From contig JAEURN010000008.1 in NCBI GenBank assembly GCA_016789105.1, positions 124,001 to 188,000 of the forward strand: a stretch of DNA of 64,000 bases, in the 5' to 3' direction. Position numbers and translations under genes: made by a program. The notes under the pieces are model-generated. The model did no database searches. It saw only the letters and a program-made list of their open reading frames with translations, and was not told the DNA's origin. The stretch comes from Armatimonadota bacterium (GTDB lineage Bacteria > Armatimonadota > Fimbriimonadia > Fimbriimonadales > Fimbriimonadaceae). The first letter of the stretch is position 1, and every line of letters begins with the position of its first letter. Shown here piece after piece: positions 61,130 through 64,000 of this stretch.

Positions 61130-62321
61130 GCCTGGGCTGGGGCTGCTTTTGGCCAGCCTAGCCCCGTTCGCCGCCGTGTTCTTTGCCCAGCCGGCTCCGC
61201 CCTCGTGGAAGTTGGTCATCGGCGGGGCGACCAAGGGGTACCTTTCGCCTTGCGGCTGCACGTCGCCGATGTCGGGCGGGATCCGCCGCCGGGCAACCGT
61301 GGTCAAACAGATCGCCGGGCCGGGAGACGTCATTTTGGAAACCGGGCCGATGACCGGCCAATTGGGCCGGCAGATGGAGATCAAGGCCGAAACGCTCGCC
61401 CAGACTTTCAAAGACATGGGGGTCTCGGCGGTGACCTTGGGCAAGGGGGATGCGGGGCTGGGGCCGGGGGTATTGGAGGCGATTTCCCGCCTCAGCGGCG
61501 CCCCACTCATCGATGGCGGGCCTGAACCAGTTTCCCACTGCCTGATTGGCTCCGACCCCGGCGAAATCGCGATTGCTGAGGCCATTAGTCGGGCCAAGCA
61601 ACTGGCCGACCAACCAGGCCGTGGTTTGGCCCGCGTTTATGTCACCGGCTTGGCAAAGGAGGCGGCCCGGGAAATCGCGCGGGCGGTGCCTCAACTTGAT
61701 GCCATCGTGTTTGCCACTACCAGCAACCCCAGGGGACAGGCCGAGCGGATCGGCAAGACCTGGATTGTCACGGCCGCCGACGAGGGCCGGTTTGTGGTCT
61801 CGCTCCCCTTCACTGGAGCGGGGTTCGAAGCCCCTTCCGTCTACGACTTGGGGCCGGACATTAAAGACGACCCAGAAACCGCCCGGTACTACCGCCAATA
61901 CCTGGATCGGCTCCGGGGGGAGAACTTGGTCGAGATGATGCCCAAGACCTCGAACGAGGCGTATTCCGGTTCAAAGGCCTGCAAAAGCTGCCACCAAGCT
62001 GAGTATGCGGTGTGGGCGGAGTCCAAACACGCCCACGCCTGGCCGACGCTCAAACAGGATGGTCACGACGCCGACCCGGATTGCGTCCCCTGCCACACAA
62101 CCGGCATCCAGAGCACGGGCGGCTTTTTGATTGAAGAGAAAACCCCGCGCCTGGCCGAAGTCGGCTGTGAAAGTTGTCACGGATCCGGCGAGGCGCACAT
62201 CACCATGCCGGAGGCAAACCCGTTCCCCAAAGCCGGCGAACAGTCATGCGCCGGTTGCCACAAGCTGCAAAACAGCCCTAATTTCCGATTCAAGGAGTAT
62301 TGGGAAAAGATCAAGCATTGA
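61119..62321 (+). CDS. Periplasmic tetraheme cytochrome c-type protein with 5'-nucleotidase-like N-terminus
   Basis: The 400-residue protein has a signal peptide (LLLASLAPFAAVFFAQPAPP). Residues 30-230 resemble the metallophosphatase/UshA-like domain that precedes some cytochrome c554-type modules (GYLSPCGCTSPMSGGIRRRA). Four CxxCH heme motifs follow: CKSCH, CVPCH, CESCH and CAGCH (about residues 290-380). Distal His candidates are present (ESKHAHAW, SGEAHITMP). It probably transfers electrons in the periplasm; the partner is unknown. It is co-transcribed with the DUF1573 gene. Confidence 0.9.
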   Translation: MSNRPGLGLLLASLAPFAAVFFAQPAPPSWKLVIGGATKGYLSPCGCTSPMSGGIRRRATVVKQIAGPGDVILETGPMTGQLGRQMEIKAETLAQTFKDMGVSAVTLGKGDAGLGPGVLEAISRLSGAPLIDGGPEPVSHCLIGSDPGEIAIAEAISRAKQLADQPGRGLARVYVTGLAKEAAREIARAVPQLDAIVFATTSNPRGQAERIGKTWIVTAADEGRFVVSLPFTGAGFEAPSVYDLGPDIKDDPETARYYRQYLDRLRGENLVEMMPKTSNEAYSGSKACKSCHQAEYAVWAESKHAHAWPTLKQDGHDADPDCVPCHTTGIQSTGGFLIEEKTPRLAEVGCESCHGSGEAHITMPEANPFPKAGEQSCAGCHKLQNSPNFRFKEYWEKIKH

Positions 62322-62506
62322 CGGGTGGAAAGCAGGTGGAAAAATCGTCGAGATTCCTGCTGGGCTAGGTTACACCTGATTTTGTCTTTTCTGTTTATTA
62401 TTTTGACTGTTAGCTTATACTAATCGCCAAAAAGGGGGACCTTGCCAACAAGCGCCCCGGGGCCATACACTCCGAACCCCATAGAAGAACTGCGAGGGGG
62501 ATTGTG
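62322..62506. other. AT-rich intergenic region upstream of the DnaA-like gene
   Basis: This 185-nt gap contains a distinctly AT-rich patch (about 62378-62425) in otherwise GC-rich DNA. A TATACT box lies at 62416-62421 and a TACACT box at 62465-62470 on the plus strand. Either may be the -10 element for the DnaA-like gene, whose Shine-Dalgarno GAGGGGG ends 7 nt before the ATG. I found no clear DnaA boxes (TTATNCACA), so an origin here is not supported. Confidence 0.5.
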
Positions 62507-63535
62507 ATGGTGGCTGAACCGCGTTTCGATACTGAAACACTGGGATATCCCGTTGATGCCGGGAAAGGACTCGCCACGCCTTCACTGGGAGCCACGGCCG
62601 TGCCGGTTTCCATCGCCGCGCTGCCCAGCAACCGCAACGCCCTTTCGGTGGGGTTCGACTTTGCCTGTGGCAAGCGGCGCTTTGTGGGCATCGGGGGACC
62701 ATCCGGTTGGGGGAAATCGGAGCTACTGGCCCATGTGGCCCAGGCCGTGAGCCAAATCCGCGAACGACCCGTCAAGGTGCGGGATGCTTCTGAATGGGCG
62801 TTGAGCCAATCGGCGGCGGCTTCGGATGGCGTGCTCATTTTGGACGACCTTCAAGACGCGGTGCGGTCGCCCCGGATGAGGCACCTCCTCCGCATCCGAC
62901 TAGAACAGCGGCTGAGGCGGAATTTGCCGACCATGGTCGCCAAAACCGGCGACTTTGCCGAAGCCCAGCGTCTCCGGGTGATGGCCTCGAACCGCTGGCA
63001 CCTAGTCCAAATTCTGGCCCCGACTCCAAGCGAGCGGCAACGCATCGCCCACCAGATCGCCGGAGAAGAGGGGCTCAAGCTCCATCCGTCCATCGAATCG
63101 TTGATCGCCACGCACCTCAATGGCAACGGCCGCTCGATCCGCGGGGCCATGCTCCGGCTGAAAATCCTGCGATCTGATTGGCAGCAAGACGCCGACTTTG
63201 CCGAAGCGTGCGGGCGGCTGGGCCCCTTCCTGATCGGGGAAGACGGCTGGGATCCCCGGGACGTGGTCCAAGAAGCCGTCAACTACGTCTTTTTGGCCTG
63301 GCCGGAGACACCGCCGGTCGGGAGACGGGCCACGATTGCTTACGCCCTCCACAAAGTGCTCCGGCTGGCCGAAGAGGATGTGGCCGGGTTCTTGCGGATC
63401 AAGACCGGGCAGGTCTACCGCCATTGCCGAAACGTCAACGACCGGCTGGATCAAGGCGAAACCGCTGCCTTCCTCAGCATCGTCCGCGATCACGTCTATT
63501 GGTCTTTGGCAGATTCGGCCAAATGGCTCGAATAG
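62507..63535 (+). CDS. DnaA-like AAA+ ATPase with divergent C-terminal domain
   Basis: The 342-residue protein has the DnaA domain III layout: Walker A GGPSGWGKSELL near residue 68, Walker B GVLILDDLQD near residue 112, and sensor 2/lid block LVQILAPTPSERQRIAHQIA with GRSIRGAMLRLKIL. Residues 255-320 look like DnaA domain IV (VVQEAVNYVFLAW, RRATIAYALHKVLRL, VYRHCRNVNDRL), but the DnaA-box signature GGRDHTTV reads RIKTGQVYRH. It could be this lineage's diverged DnaA or a regulatory paralogue in the manner of Hda. ATG 62507 is favoured over GTG 62504 by spacing. Confidence 0.78.
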   Translation: MVAEPRFDTETLGYPVDAGKGLATPSLGATAVPVSIAALPSNRNALSVGFDFACGKRRFVGIGGPSGWGKSELLAHVAQAVSQIRERPVKVRDASEWALSQSAAASDGVLILDDLQDAVRSPRMRHLLRIRLEQRLRRNLPTMVAKTGDFAEAQRLRVMASNRWHLVQILAPTPSERQRIAHQIAGEEGLKLHPSIESLIATHLNGNGRSIRGAMLRLKILRSDWQQDADFAEACGRLGPFLIGEDGWDPRDVVQEAVNYVFLAWPETPPVGRRATIAYALHKVLRLAEEDVAGFLRIKTGQVYRHCRNVNDRLDQGETAAFLSIVRDHVYWSLADSAKWLE

Positions 63536-63585
63536 GGGAAGACGGCATGGATCTTGCAGGGTTGGCCCGTTAGAGGACACGTTTT

Positions 63586-64000
63586 ATGCGCCGGCTCGCC
63601 GACCTGAATCTCAACCGCTTGACGATCCCCGATGGAAGCGATATGGGGTCGGCACTCCTTGCAATGCAAAAGGCTGGGGCCTCTGCCGCCGCCGTTTTGG
63701 ACGGCAAGCGGTTTTGTGGTTTCGTCACCATTGAATCGGCCATATTGAGCGACCCAGAAACACCGGTTCGTGATTTCCTCCGCAGTGCTTCGTTCCACTT
63801 GCAGGCCGAAGATCCGGTTCGCCAGGCCAGCAAACGGTTCGTCCAACAGCAAGCCGATTTCCTCGCCGTTTTTGATGGTGACCGCTTTTTGGGCATCCTT
63901 AGCGCGTTGATGCTCATCACCGAGCTCGGCCGGAGCTATGACCCGCTCACCGGGCTCAGCTGGAGCGACGCGCTGCGCGATTGGGGAGTCGACCGGTTGG
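63586..64000 (+). CDS. CBS-domain protein with probable GGDEF domain, cut by window edge
   Basis: 138 codons are visible. Two CBS motifs (ALLAMQKAGASAAAVLDGKR with FCGFVTIESAIL; VRQASKRFVQQQADFLAVFD with GDRFLGILSALMLITE) form a Bateman module that would bind an adenosyl ligand. The last visible residues, YDPLTGLSWSDALRDWG, resemble the start of a GGDEF domain (DPLTGL), suggesting a cyclic-di-GMP synthase. Catalytic residues lie beyond 64000. It is 50 nt after the DnaA-like gene. Confidence 0.75.
   Translation, partial: MRRLADLNLNRLTIPDGSDMGSALLAMQKAGASAAAVLDGKRFCGFVTIESAILSDPETPVRDFLRSASFHLQAEDPVRQASKRFVQQQADFLAVFDGDRFLGILSALMLITELGRSYDPLTGLSWSDALRDWGVDRL

Noticed and set aside
62322-62506. 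Chromosomal replication origin upstream of the DnaA-like gene
   Set aside because: No cluster of DnaA boxes could be found by eye; only one AT-rich patch supports it.

Overview
The window is GC-rich, gene-dense bacterial chromosome from a Gram-negative (diderm), chemotactic and probably flagellated organism. Diderm: fabZ-lpxA for lipid A, a DUF5916 probable outer-membrane barrel protein, secA and yidC. Flagellated: fliS and a chemotaxis operon. The gene mix, with many secreted, TPR and tricorn-type proteins and a fragmented ribosomal-protein cluster, suggests Armatimonadota (Fimbriimonadia-like). That placement is inference; nothing here proves the phylum. I saw no tRNA, CRISPR array, insertion sequence or prophage; it reads as core chromosome.

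Layout. 1-9.9 kb: a SpoIIM-like membrane protein cut by the left edge, an alternative sigma factor, a DedA protein, fabZ-lpxA, two unassigned genes, an MBL-fold hydrolase with a DUF1015 protein, a polyprenyl synthase, an M48 peptidase and a PhzF protein. 9.95-14.66 kb: a tightly overlapping minus-strand operon cheC-cheD-HDOD-cheB-cheR-cheY-cheX without cheA or cheW. 14.66-19.04 kb: a structured, terminator-bearing leader RNA, then a BCCP homologue that lacks the biotinylated lysine, a pseudopilin-like gene, accC, nusB and rarA. 19.08-29.5 kb: a long minus-strand translation cluster beginning with rpsN (S14) and ending with rpsI (S9), including secY, adk, map, infA, rpoA and truA. 29.7-33.0 kb: three plus-strand TPR/zinc-ribbon genes. 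33.1-39.9 kb: secA, a small secreted protein, a DUF5916 protein, RNase P RNA (rnpB) and an LD-carboxypeptidase. 39.9-42.9 kb: rpmH-rnpA-yidD-yidC-jag on the minus strand. 43-50.4 kb: a DUF885 metallopeptidase, selD, a phosphodiester glycosidase and a tricorn-like protease. 50.5-64 kb: a degenerate GspE/PilB-type protein, gapA, fliS with a FliT-like gene, a large secreted protein, prfB with its programmed frameshift, a DUF1573 protein with a tetraheme cytochrome, a DnaA-like AAA+ protein and the start of a CBS(-GGDEF) protein.

Points standard gene calling would miss. selD is a selenoprotein gene: an in-frame UGA sits at the active-site position and is followed by stem-loops, so the usual start truncates it. 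prfB carries a complete AGGGGG...CTTTGAC +1 frameshift site. rnpA has no ordinary start codon upstream of its conserved N-terminal helix, and its open frame runs back under rpmH. accB encodes a lysine-less, BADC-like biotinyl domain beside accC, behind a riboswitch-like leader. rnpB is recognisable from its conserved core and its P1 pairing. Several genes have a TAYACT -10 element 7-8 nt before the start codon, which suggests leaderless mRNAs.
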